64,000 bases of DNA from Gilliamella sp. Pra-s52 (GCF_009795805.1 NZ_WTEY01000002.1:62001-126000); one strand, 5' to 3'; positions 35,374 to 46,286 are shown, counted from the stretch's first letter. The notes: generated by a model not told the origin, from the letters alone. Program-made: numbers and translations.

Positions 35374-36636
35374 ATGAATAATTCGCAAAATTCACTTTTA
35401 AAAACCATTTTTACTACCAAGATGATGATCTGCATTTTTACGGGTTTTGCTTCTGGTCTTCCTTTTTATTTATTATTACAACTATTACCTGCATGGCTAG
35501 AAAGTGATGGTATTAATATCAAAGCGATTAGTGCTTTCTCATTAACACAGATCCCCTATATTTTAAAATTCATGTGGTCACCATTGATGGATAACATTTC
35601 ACTCTTTAATTTAGGGCGACGACGTGGTTGGATGCTTGGTTCACAAATAATACTTTTATTTTCGATCGCAATATTGGGATTTTTTTCACCTTCATTAAAT
35701 ATTTGGTTAATAGCTACTATTTGCTTTATTATTGCGCTGTTTTCAGCCACACAAGATATTGCACTGGATGCTTTTAGACGAGAGTTATTACTTGATAAAG
35801 AATTAGGACTTGGTAATAGTATTCATACTAATGCCTATCGTATTGCAGGTTTAGTACCAGGGTCATTATCGCTGATATTATCCAATACCTTACCATGGAA
35901 TAGTGTTTTTATTATCACAGCACTTTTTATGCTACCTGCCATCATCATGACACTATTAGTGAAAGAGCCGATTAACCAATCACCCCAAAATCATACTTTT
36001 GAAGATATCATCATTAAGCCATTTAGTGAGTTTATTACTCGAAATGGACTTAAAACAGCCATATTAATTTTAACATTCATATTTTTATATAAACTAGGCG
36101 ATAGCATGGCAACCGCTTTAGCTACAAATTTTTATTTACAAATGGGTTACAGTCGCCCCGATATTGGTTGGATTGCAAAAAATGCCTCGTTATGGCCAAG
36201 TGTGTTTGGTGCATTAATGGGCGGTATTTTGATGATCAAAATAGGCATAAACAGAGCACTATGGTCTTTTGGCGTTGTTCAAGTTATATCAATTTTAGGA
36301 TTTGTTTGGCTTTCGATAGAAGGACCATTTACTACAATAGGAACATTTCAAAAAACATTATTAGCCATAGTAATTGGAGTTGAATCACTTGGCGTAGGTC
36401 TTGGTTCTGCTGCCTTTGTCGCATTTATTGCAAAAACAACTAACCCACTTTATACAGCAACCCAATTTGCTTTATTTACTAGTATTGCTTCAATACCTAG
36501 AACGTTAATTAATGCATCTACAGGTATTATGGTTGAATATTTAGGATGGACAAACTTTTTTTGTTTATGTTTTATTCTTGCCATTCCTGGTATGTTATTA
36601 TTATTAAAAGTTGCCCCGTGGAATAGCCAATCTTAG
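35374..36636 (+). CDS. ampG: AmpG-family muropeptide permease
   Basis: A 420-residue MFS protein of the AmpG branch. Visible are FTGFASGLPFYLLLQLLPAWL, the LKFMWSPLMDN loop, GRRRGWM and ATQDIALDAFRRELL, all characteristic of AmpG. It imports 1,6-anhydro-muropeptides into the cytoplasm for cell-wall recycling. Followed 8 nt later by a nitroreductase gene, so the two may be cotranscribed. Confidence 0.88.
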   Translation: MNNSQNSLLKTIFTTKMMICIFTGFASGLPFYLLLQLLPAWLESDGINIKAISAFSLTQIPYILKFMWSPLMDNISLFNLGRRRGWMLGSQIILLFSIAILGFFSPSLNIWLIATICFIIALFSATQDIALDAFRRELLLDKELGLGNSIHTNAYRIAGLVPGSLSLILSNTLPWNSVFIITALFMLPAIIMTLLVKEPINQSPQNHTFEDIIIKPFSEFITRNGLKTAILILTFIFLYKLGDSMATALATNFYLQMGYSRPDIGWIAKNASLWPSVFGALMGGILMIKIGINRALWSFGVVQVISILGFVWLSIEGPFTTIGTFQKTLLAIVIGVESLGVGLGSAAFVAFIAKTTNPLYTATQFALFTSIASIPRTLINASTGIMVEYLGWTNFFCLCFILAIPGMLLLLKVAPWNSQS

Positions 36637-36644
36637 GAGAAAAT

Positions 36645-37307
36645 ATGGACAAGCTAACCCAAGCATTCGACTTTAGACATGCATGTAAAAAATTTGACGA
36701 CACAAAAAAGATCAACAATGATGATATTGAATATATATTAGAGGCAGGGCGACAATCTCCTTCATCATTTGGTATGGAACCTTGGCATTTTGTAGTGGTT
36801 GATAGCCACAAAATAAAAGTTGAATTACGCAATGTTTGCTACAACCAAGAGCAAGTCACAAGCTGTTCGCATTTTGTAATTGTGCTTTACCGCAAAGCGA
36901 ATAATTTTACGTTACAGAGCGATTATTTACGACAAACAATTGCACGCACCTTACCCGATCCCAATAATCAAACCGATATTGATATTGCTTGCCAAGGCTT
37001 TATCAATTATTGCGAACAAGGCTTAGCCGACGGCTTAACCATCAACCACTGGTCAGAAATGCAAAACTATATCGCTAGTGCCAATATGATGACGGCAGCA
37101 GCATTTCGTGGTATTGACTCGTGTGCTATTGGTGGATTTGATCATGATAAAGTCATAAAAATTCTAGAAAAACACATTCCCCAATTTGGCGGTGACTCAT
37201 TTGGTGTTGGACTTTGTTTGGCTTTTGGTTACCGAATCAACGAACCTACTGCACATATCCGTTGGTCGCTTTCAGACTTAACTACGCATCTATCAGATAA
37301 CAGTTAA
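36645..37307 (+). CDS. NAD(P)H-dependent nitroreductase (NfsB-like)
   Basis: A 220-residue flavoprotein of the nitroreductase superfamily. FMN-binding motifs include FRHACKKFD at residues 10-18 and RQSPSSFGMEPWHFVVV near 36-52, with GIDSCAIGGFD and GLCLAFGYR at the C-terminal side. Such enzymes reduce quinones, nitroaromatics or act as dihydropteridine reductase; substrate cannot be told. TAGGAG lies 6 nt before the ATG. Confidence 0.88.
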   Translation: MDKLTQAFDFRHACKKFDDTKKINNDDIEYILEAGRQSPSSFGMEPWHFVVVDSHKIKVELRNVCYNQEQVTSCSHFVIVLYRKANNFTLQSDYLRQTIARTLPDPNNQTDIDIACQGFINYCEQGLADGLTINHWSEMQNYIASANMMTAAAFRGIDSCAIGGFDHDKVIKILEKHIPQFGGDSFGVGLCLAFGYRINEPTAHIRWSLSDLTTHLSDNS

Positions 37308-37319
37308 ATCAATTTAACC

Positions 37320-37369
37320 ACTTACTACCTTCGTCCTTTATTACCAAACAACGAATGAAGGCAGTAAGT
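37320..37369. terminator. Imperfect hairpin between convergent genes
   Basis: ACTTACT..CCTTCGT pairs with ACGAATGAAGG..AGTAAGT with small bulges, between the nitroreductase stop and the small minus-strand gene. Likely a bidirectional terminator, though no clear T run follows. Confidence 0.45.
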
Positions 37370-37391
37370 ATAAATATTACTTTATTGAATA

Positions 37392-37577
37392 TTACTTAAT
37401 GGATTGATAAAGTGCTTCAGCATCCATTGAGGCCGAATCCATAATAAATGAAATACCCGATAAAATATTACCAATTTGAGGGTCACTAACATTTTGTTGT
37501 ACTGAATTTAAAATCTCTTGTGCCCAATTAATTTTTCTAAGCACGGCTTCTGCATTATCCTTTGAAGGATTATCCAT
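37392..37577 (-). CDS. Small hypothetical protein, 61 aa
   Basis: I do not recognise this protein. It is acidic to neutral and predicted largely helical, with no membrane segment or Cys. Features: an N-terminal KDNAEAVLRKINWAQEIL amphipathic stretch and a second helix ILSGISFIMDSASMDAEALY. AAGGGGA stands 7 nt before the ATG, a good ribosome site that supports translation. It is monocistronic between a nitroreductase gene (convergent) and trxB (divergent). Confidence 0.6.
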   Translation of the reverse strand: MDNPSKDNAEAVLRKINWAQEILNSVQQNVSDPQIGNILSGISFIMDSASMDAEALYQSIK

Positions 37578-38890
<1,313 letters not shown>

Positions 38891-38905
38891 AAAGTAACAA
38901 TCTAC

Positions 38906-40621
38906 ATGTCATTAGATAAAAAACGCCAAACATATCTACTAGGCTGGCTAAAACAGCAGGCAAAAAAACATAAAAGTGATTTGCGTGCGTCAACATTAAC
39001 GGGGTTTATGTTAACAATCTTGGTTATAACCCAAGCTGGATTGCTTGCTATTATCTTACAAAAACTCATTATTGAGCAGCACCATTTTGTGGACATTCTA
39101 CCCTTTTTGGGTGCACTAATGGCTGTGCTGCTAATACGGGCGTGTTTTGTTTATCTACGCGAAAAAATTAACTTTGCTATAGGTAAAAAAGTTCGCCAAC
39201 AAATTCGGCACCAATTAATTAATCAACTTGAACTGCATGGCCCTGCCTATTTAAATCAAAGCACCACTGGTGCATGGAGCACCTTGCTGATTGAACAAGT
39301 CGACAAATTACATGATTTTTTTGCTCGTTACTTACCACAAATGCGATTGGCAAGCATGACGCCCATTTTAATCAGTATTGCAATATTGCCATTTAATTGG
39401 GCTGCTGCAGCCATTTTGCTTTGTACTGCGCCACTCATTCCTATTTTTATGATATTAGTAGGCATGGGTGCTGCTGATATTAACCGCCGTCATTTTAAAG
39501 CACTTGCTTATTTAAGTGGTCACTTCTTAGATCGCCTTAAAGGTTTAAGCACTATTCGCCTATTCAACCAAGGTGATAAACAAACCAACGAAATTGCCAA
39601 AGCGTCAGAAGATTTTCGCATTAAAACCATGCAAGTATTAAAAATGGCGTTTTTATCATCAGCGGTATTAGAATTCTTTACTTCAATTTCGATCGCTGTG
39701 GTTGCCGTTTATTTTGGTTTTTCATATTTAGGCGAATTTAATTTTGGTGCTTATAACGGAACAGTTACCTTATTTGCGGGATTTTTTGCGCTGATCTTAG
39801 CACCCGAGTACTTTCAACCGTTACGAGATCTAGGAACTTATTATCACGCCAAAGCCGAAGCCATTGCCGCTGCCGACAATATCGAAGCATTCTTAACCCA
39901 AAAATCACCACAACAACACGCTAACGTAGCATTATCCAATATCCCATTTGCTCAATCCTTACAAACCATTCAGGCCGATAACTTAGTTGTAATATCAAAC
40001 GAAGGTCACCCCCTTGTTGGACCGTTATCATTTTCGTTACGTGCGCCTTTTAAATTAGCACTCATTGGAAAAAGTGGTGAAGGTAAAACCTCGTTAATGC
40101 ATGTTTTACTAGGATTTTTACCTTATCAAGGATCACTCAAAATTAACGGTATTGAATTTAACCAACTCGATATCAAAACTTGGCAACAACAAATTAGCTG
40201 GATTGGTCAAAGTCCGTATTTAATTAACAGCTCAGTGCGTGACAACATTTTACTTGGTAAACCAAATGCATCAGAACAGGAAATTGAAGCAGTGATTCAC
40301 AAATCGCAGTTAACCGAAGTCATCGCCAAATTACCGGCTGGTTTAGAGACACAAGTTGGAGAAGATGCCATTAGATTATCAGTCGGACAAGCACAGCGTA
40401 TAGCATTAGCTCGAGCTATGTTAAAACCCTGCCAACTATTGATCCTTGATGAACCAACAGCTAGTTTAGATAAACAAACCATACAAAACTTAGATCAGCA
40501 AAATATCGCCACAAATAGCATCACCATCACCCATCAAAATGATGATATGCAATATTTTGATCAAATATGGCAATTATCAGAAGGAAAACTGCATTATCAT
40601 AACAAGGAGAGTACATGCTAA
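38906..40621 (+). CDS. cydD: Heterodimeric thiol ABC exporter subunit CydD
   Basis: A 571-residue half-transporter: six membrane helices (to about residue 310) and an ATPase domain with Walker A GKSGEGKTS (near 388), signature LSVGQAQRIALARA and Walker B LLILDEPTAS. CydDC exports cysteine and glutathione to the periplasm, required for cytochrome bd assembly. Stop overlaps the cydC start by 7 nt, indicating coupling. Confidence 0.95.
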   Translation: MSLDKKRQTYLLGWLKQQAKKHKSDLRASTLTGFMLTILVITQAGLLAIILQKLIIEQHHFVDILPFLGALMAVLLIRACFVYLREKINFAIGKKVRQQIRHQLINQLELHGPAYLNQSTTGAWSTLLIEQVDKLHDFFARYLPQMRLASMTPILISIAILPFNWAAAAILLCTAPLIPIFMILVGMGAADINRRHFKALAYLSGHFLDRLKGLSTIRLFNQGDKQTNEIAKASEDFRIKTMQVLKMAFLSSAVLEFFTSISIAVVAVYFGFSYLGEFNFGAYNGTVTLFAGFFALILAPEYFQPLRDLGTYYHAKAEAIAAADNIEAFLTQKSPQQHANVALSNIPFAQSLQTIQADNLVVISNEGHPLVGPLSFSLRAPFKLALIGKSGEGKTSLMHVLLGFLPYQGSLKINGIEFNQLDIKTWQQQISWIGQSPYLINSSVRDNILLGKPNASEQEIEAVIHKSQLTEVIAKLPAGLETQVGEDAIRLSVGQAQRIALARAMLKPCQLLILDEPTASLDKQTIQNLDQQNIATNSITITHQNDDMQYFDQIWQLSEGKLHYHNKESTC

Positions 40622-42249
40622 CTACTCTGCGCCCCTATATTGCACTTTACAAACACTATTTTGGGCAAATTTTATTGGGATTATCGCTGTCTATTCTAAC
40701 CCTATTTGCTAGCGTATTTTTGCTATCATTATCGGGATGGTTTTTAGCCTCCACGGCTGTTGTTGGTGTAGCGGGCTTATATACCTTTAACTATATGCTA
40801 CCTGCAGCAGGCGTACGTGCAGCAGCAATAACGCGAACCGCTGCCCGTTATATGCAGCGCTTAGTTGATCACAACACAACGTTTAAACTGCTTTCTTATT
40901 TAAGAGCCTTGGCGTTTAAAAAAATACTACCACTCAGTGCCAATCAACTTGCCCAATATCAAAAGGCGGACTTACTTAATCGCTTTATTGTCGATATTGA
41001 TGCTCTTGATCACCTGTATCTAAAACTGTTTTCGCCTATTGTTACCGCACTTGTTACTATTGGTATTTTATTTATTGGGTTAGCAAATATAAACTTACCG
41101 ATTGCTTTAACCATCAGTATTATTCTTACTACTACCTTACTGGTGGTGCCTGTTATCTTTTATCAAGCAGGTAAGCAATTAGGAATAACACTGGCAAAGC
41201 AACAAAGTGAATATCGGCTGCTATTAGTTAACTACCTACAAGGACAAGCCGAACTTACTTTATTTAATGCACAATCACGCTATCGTGCAAAACTTAATGA
41301 ACTTGAATCGAGTTGGCTTTACAACCAACAACGCCAATCAACACTAATGGCACTATCAAGTGCACTTGTCTTATTAATTGCAGGATTTTTAACCTTATTA
41401 GTACTATGGCTAATCACACAATACACCCTATCGCCTTTAGTGGCGTTATTTGTCTTTGTCAGTCTTGCCAGTGCTGAAATACTCATGCCCATTCCTGGCG
41501 CTTTTATCTTTTTAGGGCAAGTACTCACATCGGCTACTCGCACTACCGCTATTTTCAATCAAAAACCTGATGTACAATTTACAACGCAAGGACAACCAAT
41601 TGATCTAAAATCGGCTAAATTACAGTTAAACAACATCAACTTTAGCTATCCAAATCAACCTTTTGCGGTATTAACTGATTTTTCCTTAACAGTCAAAGCT
41701 GGCGAACATATTGGCTTAATTGGCAAAACGGGGTGTGGCAAATCCACTTTATTAAGTTTGATCACGCGCAGTTGGGAACCCAATTCGGGGGAAATTTTTA
41801 TTAACGACAAACCAATAAACCAACTCGATGAACCCACACTTCGCCAAGCCATTGCCGTTGTTCCGCAAGTAATTACTATTTTTAGTGATAGCCTACGGCA
41901 CAATTTATTAATCGGAAACCAACGAGCAACTGATGAACAACTCATAGCGGTATTACATCAAGTCGAACTCGATAAACTGCTCACCACTGAACAAGGGTTA
42001 AACTTACTCCTTGGACAAGGTGGTCGCTCCCTATCAGGTGGCGAAATCCGCCGTATTGGTCTTGCAAGAGCATTGCTACATAATTCGCCATTAATTTTAA
42101 TGGATGAACCAACAGAAAGCCTTGATCAACAAACAGAACAGCAAATGATTCAATTAATTAAAAAGACCTGTAACGGTAAAACGTTGCTAATGGTGACACA
42201 TCGATTGACAGATAATCCGTTGTTTGATCGGGTGATTTCGATGGGATAG
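40615..42249 (+). CDS. cydC: Heterodimeric thiol ABC exporter subunit CydC
   Basis: A 544-residue partner of CydD. N-terminal ASVFLLSLSGWFLASTAVVG and the following helices match CydC; the ATPase has Walker A GKTGCGKST, signature LSGGEIRRIGLARAL and Walker B LILMDEPTES. Start ATG overlaps cydD. Downstream is accessory DNA, so this marks the end of a core block. Confidence 0.95.
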   Translation: MLTTLRPYIALYKHYFGQILLGLSLSILTLFASVFLLSLSGWFLASTAVVGVAGLYTFNYMLPAAGVRAAAITRTAARYMQRLVDHNTTFKLLSYLRALAFKKILPLSANQLAQYQKADLLNRFIVDIDALDHLYLKLFSPIVTALVTIGILFIGLANINLPIALTISIILTTTLLVVPVIFYQAGKQLGITLAKQQSEYRLLLVNYLQGQAELTLFNAQSRYRAKLNELESSWLYNQQRQSTLMALSSALVLLIAGFLTLLVLWLITQYTLSPLVALFVFVSLASAEILMPIPGAFIFLGQVLTSATRTTAIFNQKPDVQFTTQGQPIDLKSAKLQLNNINFSYPNQPFAVLTDFSLTVKAGEHIGLIGKTGCGKSTLLSLITRSWEPNSGEIFINDKPINQLDEPTLRQAIAVVPQVITIFSDSLRHNLLIGNQRATDEQLIAVLHQVELDKLLTTEQGLNLLLGQGGRSLSGGEIRRIGLARALLHNSPLILMDEPTESLDQQTEQQMIQLIKKTCNGKTLLMVTHRLTDNPLFDRVISMG

Positions 42250-42390
42250 TTTTTTTGTATAATAGATAAATAGGATCGAAAGTGTAGTTATGGGCGTTTC
42301 CATCTTTGTGAAAAAATGCCCACCATTACACCTTTAAACCAAAAAAATTAACAAACAGCCCAAAAGTTGTTACCACTTTATTTGTTATAT

Positions 42391-42440
42391 AAAAACTTAA
42401 ATAAAATCAATATCTTTCCTGACCGATTTTTTGTAAGTAA
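42391..42440 (+). repeat. Dispersed ~50-bp repeat, copy 2
   Basis: AAAAACTTAAATAAAATCAA followed by TATCTTTCCTGACCGATTTTTTGTAAGTAAA-like sequence. It matches 44154-44205 with about five differences and 13251-13300. Its right edge directly joins a truncated IS3 orfB. Confidence 0.82.
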
Positions 42441-42838
42441 AGTTTGACTGATTTATTGGAGCTTTTTAGCCAAGCATAATAACCCGACATACTGACACTA
42501 AGTAACGAGCATATCCTGATAATGGGATAGAAGGTTAAATAATTTTTTATATAAGCGTATTTCAGCGACTTGGGTTGTTGATGTAGTACACATGTGCCTT
42601 TTTAGTGTGTCATTGGCCATTTTCAGTTCTTTAATTTTTTCTAAGGTTATAATCCGCTGTTGCTCAACCGTTGACTCTCGACGGCTGGTTTTATTGGGGC
42701 AAGTTGCCTAATCCACTTATCTAGAGTTGAGTTGATTTACCTCACCTAGGTGGTTAAGTTCACTTATGGAAAGTGTGCCAGAAATAACACATAATCGACT
42801 GATTGTTGTTTGAATTCGATGTCAAACTTTTTCACCAT
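42441..42838 (-). pseudogene. IS3-family transposase remnant (orfA and start of orfB)
   Basis: On the minus strand ATG 42838 begins MVKKFDIEFKQQSVDYVL, a typical OrfA start, but several frameshifts follow; fragments LDKWIRQL-like, ESQRLSNSG and ELKMANDTLK can still be followed in shifting frames. Next comes KYAYIKNYLTFYP and VSMSGYYAWLKSS, the start of an OrfB, which runs into the dispersed repeat and stops. No inverted-repeat ends were recognised. Confidence 0.8.
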
Positions 42839-42939
42839 AATATTTGTCTCCTATGAGTTTTGTTTATATCATAGAGGCAACTTTTGTCCATTTTTTGGCT
42901 AGGATCAAATTTATTTTTAAAAAACAATGAGATTTTACA

Positions 42940-43506
42940 ATGAAAACATTAATAATTTATTCTCATCCCTATGAAAAGAGCTATAATCATGCTATTTTGG
43001 AAAGAACTGTATCTCTTTTAAAAGAAAGCGGAAAAGACTTTGATATTATTGATTTATATAAAGACGGTTTTAATCCAATATACACTCCCGAAGAATTAAG
43101 GTTATACAGTACAGGACAAACAACAGATCCTTTAGTAGAAAAATATCAGAAAATGATAACGGATGCATCTGATATCGTTTTTATATTTCCTATTTGGTGG
43201 TATGATTTACCAGCGATCTTAAAAGGTTTTATTGATAAAGTATTTAAAAAGAACTTTTCTTACATTGATACTCCAACGGGAATAAAGGGTAAGATTAATC
43301 ATATCAACTCAACTACAGTTTTAACCACTTCTGATGCCCCTACTTGGTTTATCCGTTTCTTTGCAGGAAACAGCATTAAATCTGTTTTTATTAATTCAAC
43401 TTTGAAACAATTAGGAATTAAGAATGTGACTTGGAAAAATATGGGACAAATTAAAAATACTTCTCAAGAGAAGAGACAGCTATTTTTGAAAAAAATCAAA
43501 TTTTAA
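42940..43506 (+). CDS. NAD(P)H:quinone oxidoreductase-like flavoprotein
   Basis: A 188-residue flavodoxin-fold protein of the KefF/MdaB/NQO1 type. LIIYSHPYEKSYNHAI at residues 3-18 is the FMN/FAD phosphate region, and DIVFIFPIWWYDLPAILKGFIDKVF near 70-95 is the family signature. These enzymes make two-electron reductions of quinones. The gene is AT-rich even for this genome and surrounded by remnants, so it is probably acquired. Ribosome site is weak (ATGAGAT). Confidence 0.85.
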   Translation: MKTLIIYSHPYEKSYNHAILERTVSLLKESGKDFDIIDLYKDGFNPIYTPEELRLYSTGQTTDPLVEKYQKMITDASDIVFIFPIWWYDLPAILKGFIDKVFKKNFSYIDTPTGIKGKINHINSTTVLTTSDAPTWFIRFFAGNSIKSVFINSTLKQLGIKNVTWKNMGQIKNTSQEKRQLFLKKIKF

Positions 43507-43523
43507 TTTGTCTTCTTAAATCC

Positions 43524-43829
43524 GTGATTGATCCTCACCAAAAAGTGTACAGAAGTCACCGCTATGATATAAATACAAATCATAAGAGAAAAATATCACG
43601 GTTAAAAAATTTAGCGTCGAATTCAAATAACAATCAGTTGATTATGCGTTTCATTGATCTGAAAAATAATATACTAAAAGACACTCAAATTGTTGTTATT
43701 CAAAAAGATTTTCGTGATTTATATTATTTTGATTACACAAAATTTGATAATAGAGAATGTCCAATATATATTATGTTTCCATCTACTAAATGTAAATTTT
43801 ATACTACTAATTTTTATATAAAAGAATGA
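43524..43829 (+). CDS. Hypothetical protein, possibly a gene fragment
   Basis: A 101-residue ORF from GTG 43524, not recognised. It is basic at the N-terminus (HRYDINTNHKRKISRLKNL) and aromatic-rich towards the end (FYTTNFYIKE). The frame is open further upstream, overlapping the end of the oxidoreductase gene, and no ribosome site precedes the GTG, so it may be the 3' part of a broken gene. Confidence 0.35.
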   Translation: MIDPHQKVYRSHRYDINTNHKRKISRLKNLASNSNNNQLIMRFIDLKNNILKDTQIVVIQKDFRDLYYFDYTKFDNRECPIYIMFPSTKCKFYTTNFYIKE

Positions 43830-43914
43830 AAGAATATTTGTGAGTTATAACTTCTAACATTCCACTAAACTGGCAAGGGATACTCCAGCACCAGACTTTC
43901 CTTGTGCAAGGTTA

Positions 43915-44148
43915 AAGCAAAAAATAAAGTCCTATCATGTTGCCACCAATTAAGCCGTTGATGATGCTAACCACCATATCAATGCCTTGGCGACGGTCAC
44001 TGCCCATCGCCGACATCCTTTCGTTCATGGGCTTGTTGTAGGCGTCTTCGTAGATTTTTTGTTACTACTTGTCGGTTAAGACGGGCCTTTGTTTGTTGCT
44101 TTTAATTCGGTGTTATTGCCAACCTTGCTATCAAAATCATCTTTGTCA
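43915..44148 (-). pseudogene. Hemagglutinin/CdiA-like pre-toxin region remnant
   Basis: Reading the minus strand gives DKDDFDSKVGNNTELKATNK, then after a frame change KIYEDAYNKPMNERMSAMGS and DRRQGIDMVVSIINGLIGGN. The last stretch resembles the NKP...R..A..AI..L..GL.GG. pattern that precedes the toxin domain in large filamentous-hemagglutinin/CdiA proteins. It is more GC-rich than its surroundings. Only fragments remain; assignment is by memory of the pattern, so moderate. Confidence 0.5.
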
Positions 44149-44153
44149 TTACA

Positions 44154-44205
44154 AAAAACTTAAATAAAATCAATACCTTTCCTGACTAATTTTTTGTGAG
44201 TAAAA
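44154..44205 (+). repeat. Dispersed ~50-bp repeat, copy 3
   Basis: AAAAACTTAAATAAAATCAA then TACCTTTCCTGACTAATTTTTTGTGAGTAAA-like sequence, same orientation as copies 1 and 2. It directly abuts the hemagglutinin-like remnant on its left side. The remaining ~130 nt to the next gene show nothing identifiable. Confidence 0.82.
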
Positions 44206-44332
44206 ATAGTGAGTTAATGTGTTTTTTATGTTTAGTGACATAGTTAACTATCACTTTTTAATAACAAATACTCTAATATGGACTAGAATTGTCAGGTTAA
44301 ATTTGAACTACTACAACTAGAGGCGGAAAGTG

Positions 44333-45691
44333 CTACAAGCGACTAGTGCCATCCGTTTTCAGTCCAGTTTGTTTTTGTATTGCTGTAAACTTCTTTTCTG
44401 ACACTTCCACAATACATTCAGCCACTTTTGTATCCTCTTTTACATGGACGATAGATACTCTTAAGTAATTACCAAAATCGGTTTTTAATAAACTCTCATA
44501 ATAAATACCGACGCACTGATTATAAGGCCACTTGTTATCATTTTCACATCGTTCAGCAATACTTTCTCTTAGTTCTGATGCATCAAAATCAGGTTCTTCT
44601 ACCACATTTGCTTGACCTGTTTTTGAACAAGCACAAATTAAACAGTCTTGCTGATCATTCGTTTGATTTTCACCAAATACTTCTAATGGAATCACTAAAG
44701 ATGGAGCGGAGGATGGTTGATAAAGTTTTTTATAATTGACGGTAAAAGATTTTTGATTACATTTGATGATTAACCTATCATTACCAAATAAGCTAACATT
44801 TTCTATTGCTTGACATTGATTTGAGGCAAGTAAATAGTAAGCCAATTTAATTACTTTATCATGGGGGAATTGGGATGTATGTTGTTTTTGAAATTTAATA
44901 ATACTATCACTAATATGGGATTTTAGTTCACTATTGTTCCTATCTAGAATAGGTATAACATATAGTTGGTCATAATATTTACCATATCTGGTTCCATCAA
45001 CAGGATCTGTATAGATAATGCTATAATCATCATCATTGAGTAAATTAACATAAGGATATTCTGGAACAAAATATTCTTCATAGTTATCTAACCCTCCGCC
45101 AAACCAAGGATTAATAAATGAGGAATTACCTTTTTGGGTAGCCAGCGCATAACTTAGTACGCTGTTATCTGGATTTTGGCAGGTTAAAATAATGTACATT
45201 TGGTCGTTGGTAACAAAAGAGTGTTTAAATTTATGACAAATTGGTTTGTCATAGTTGGGTTTGTAATAATAAAATTTTTTATCGGTTGTTGCATAGCCTT
45301 CAGCGAAATTCTCTCTTAGATTTTGAATCCGTTTTTCATCTGGTGTCCCAGTATCTTGATAGAAAGGTTTTAAAGTATCGCCAAGTAGTTCCTCTTTAAG
45401 ATTTTTTTTTGCCACAAAATAATTTTGCGTTTTATTTTCTATGATTGAGTTATTTATCGGGATAAAAAAGATAATCGCAAATAACATTGTAATTGTTATA
45501 TAGTCACCTTTTTTTTTGTTGAATTTGATTAGTAAGTAAGATACACCGACAAGAGAATTAAAAATAAATAAAACGATAATTAGAAACGTTGTTATTTTTT
45601 GATCACTAAGTATAAGATTACTATCTTGACCAAGTCTAGAAAAAATAATAAGGCATTCAATTGTGAGTAAAATTGTAACAAAAATTCGCAT
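44333..45691 (-). CDS. Orphan membrane protein, 452 aa
   Basis: Not recognised. The N-terminus has three hydrophobic helices (residues 1-18, 33-57 and 66-85); the remaining ~365 residues are hydrophilic and probably face one compartment. This part contains YVNLLNDDDYSIIYTDPVDG, several Cys (CLICAC, CENDNKWPYNQC) that could form disulfides if periplasmic, and no catalytic motif I know. It is intact and lies among toxin-like and IS remnants, so an acquired role such as immunity or surface function is possible but unproven. Confidence 0.6.
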   Translation of the reverse strand: MRIFVTILLTIECLIIFSRLGQDSNLILSDQKITTFLIIVLFIFNSLVGVSYLLIKFNKKKGDYITITMLFAIIFFIPINNSIIENKTQNYFVAKKNLKEELLGDTLKPFYQDTGTPDEKRIQNLRENFAEGYATTDKKFYYYKPNYDKPICHKFKHSFVTNDQMYIILTCQNPDNSVLSYALATQKGNSSFINPWFGGGLDNYEEYFVPEYPYVNLLNDDDYSIIYTDPVDGTRYGKYYDQLYVIPILDRNNSELKSHISDSIIKFQKQHTSQFPHDKVIKLAYYLLASNQCQAIENVSLFGNDRLIIKCNQKSFTVNYKKLYQPSSAPSLVIPLEVFGENQTNDQQDCLICACSKTGQANVVEEPDFDASELRESIAERCENDNKWPYNQCVGIYYESLLKTDFGNYLRVSIVHVKEDTKVAECIVEVSEKKFTAIQKQTGLKTDGTSRL

Positions 45692-45732
45692 GTCCTAATT
45701 TTTTCAGCTATTGCATATTTCCACATATTATA

Positions 45733-45927
45733 ATGAAGATAATGATATTCACAAAATATAATGGAATAACCGTAAAAATTGTGGTTAAACAAGGCACATT
45801 TTCTAAACTAGAAGAAATAGATATTGCAGCAAATTCTGTGGCAACAAGACTGTTTCATAATATGTTGATTAAAAATGAAAAATTCATGAAAACAATACAC
45901 GTTTTCAAGTTGAAGGATAGCAAATGA
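45733..45927 (+). CDS. Small ORF, possible toxin C-terminal fragment
   Basis: A 64-residue ORF from ATG 45733 with GITVKIVVKQGTFSKLEEID and ANSVATRLFHNMLIKNEKFM. Its stop overlaps ATG 45924 of a 29-codon ORF (MTAQLEQSKGIEIFNENLVH). Read together they look like the tail of a larger protein split by frame changes, in the style of polymorphic-toxin C-termini. No ribosome site was found. Tentative. Confidence 0.3.
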   Translation: MKIMIFTKYNGITVKIVVKQGTFSKLEEIDIAANSVATRLFHNMLIKNEKFMKTIHVFKLKDSK

Positions 45928-46286
45928 CAGCCCAACTTGAACAAAGCAAAGGAATAGAGATTTTTAATGAAAATCTTGTTCATTTTGAAAAAGTAAATGC
46001 AACTATCCTCTAAAATAGTACAGCAAAAAGTAGTACATTCGCTTTGGTAAGAATAACACAGTACCAAATCGTCTTTATATTAAAATTATAGTTTAAGCAG
46101 AGATTTTCTGAATCTAGTTTACAATCACAACTTCTGCGGTACTATTTGCCCATTTTTTACATTGGTATTGCTTATTATCTTGTAAAAAAGATTCAGGATT
46201 TTATACCGTTTCATATCTAACCAAGTCATTAAAAAACACTAGCTTGAAGAACTTGTTTTTTGTGGTTAGCTTTAAACTAAGCAAAA
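45924..46286. other. Degenerate stretch before truB
   Basis: Begins with the 29-codon ORF noted above. Minus-strand codons around 46110-46200 (ESFLQDNKQYQCKKWANSTA) look like another short coding fragment without a start. I cannot identify either and see no RNA gene or promoter. Confidence 0.35.
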
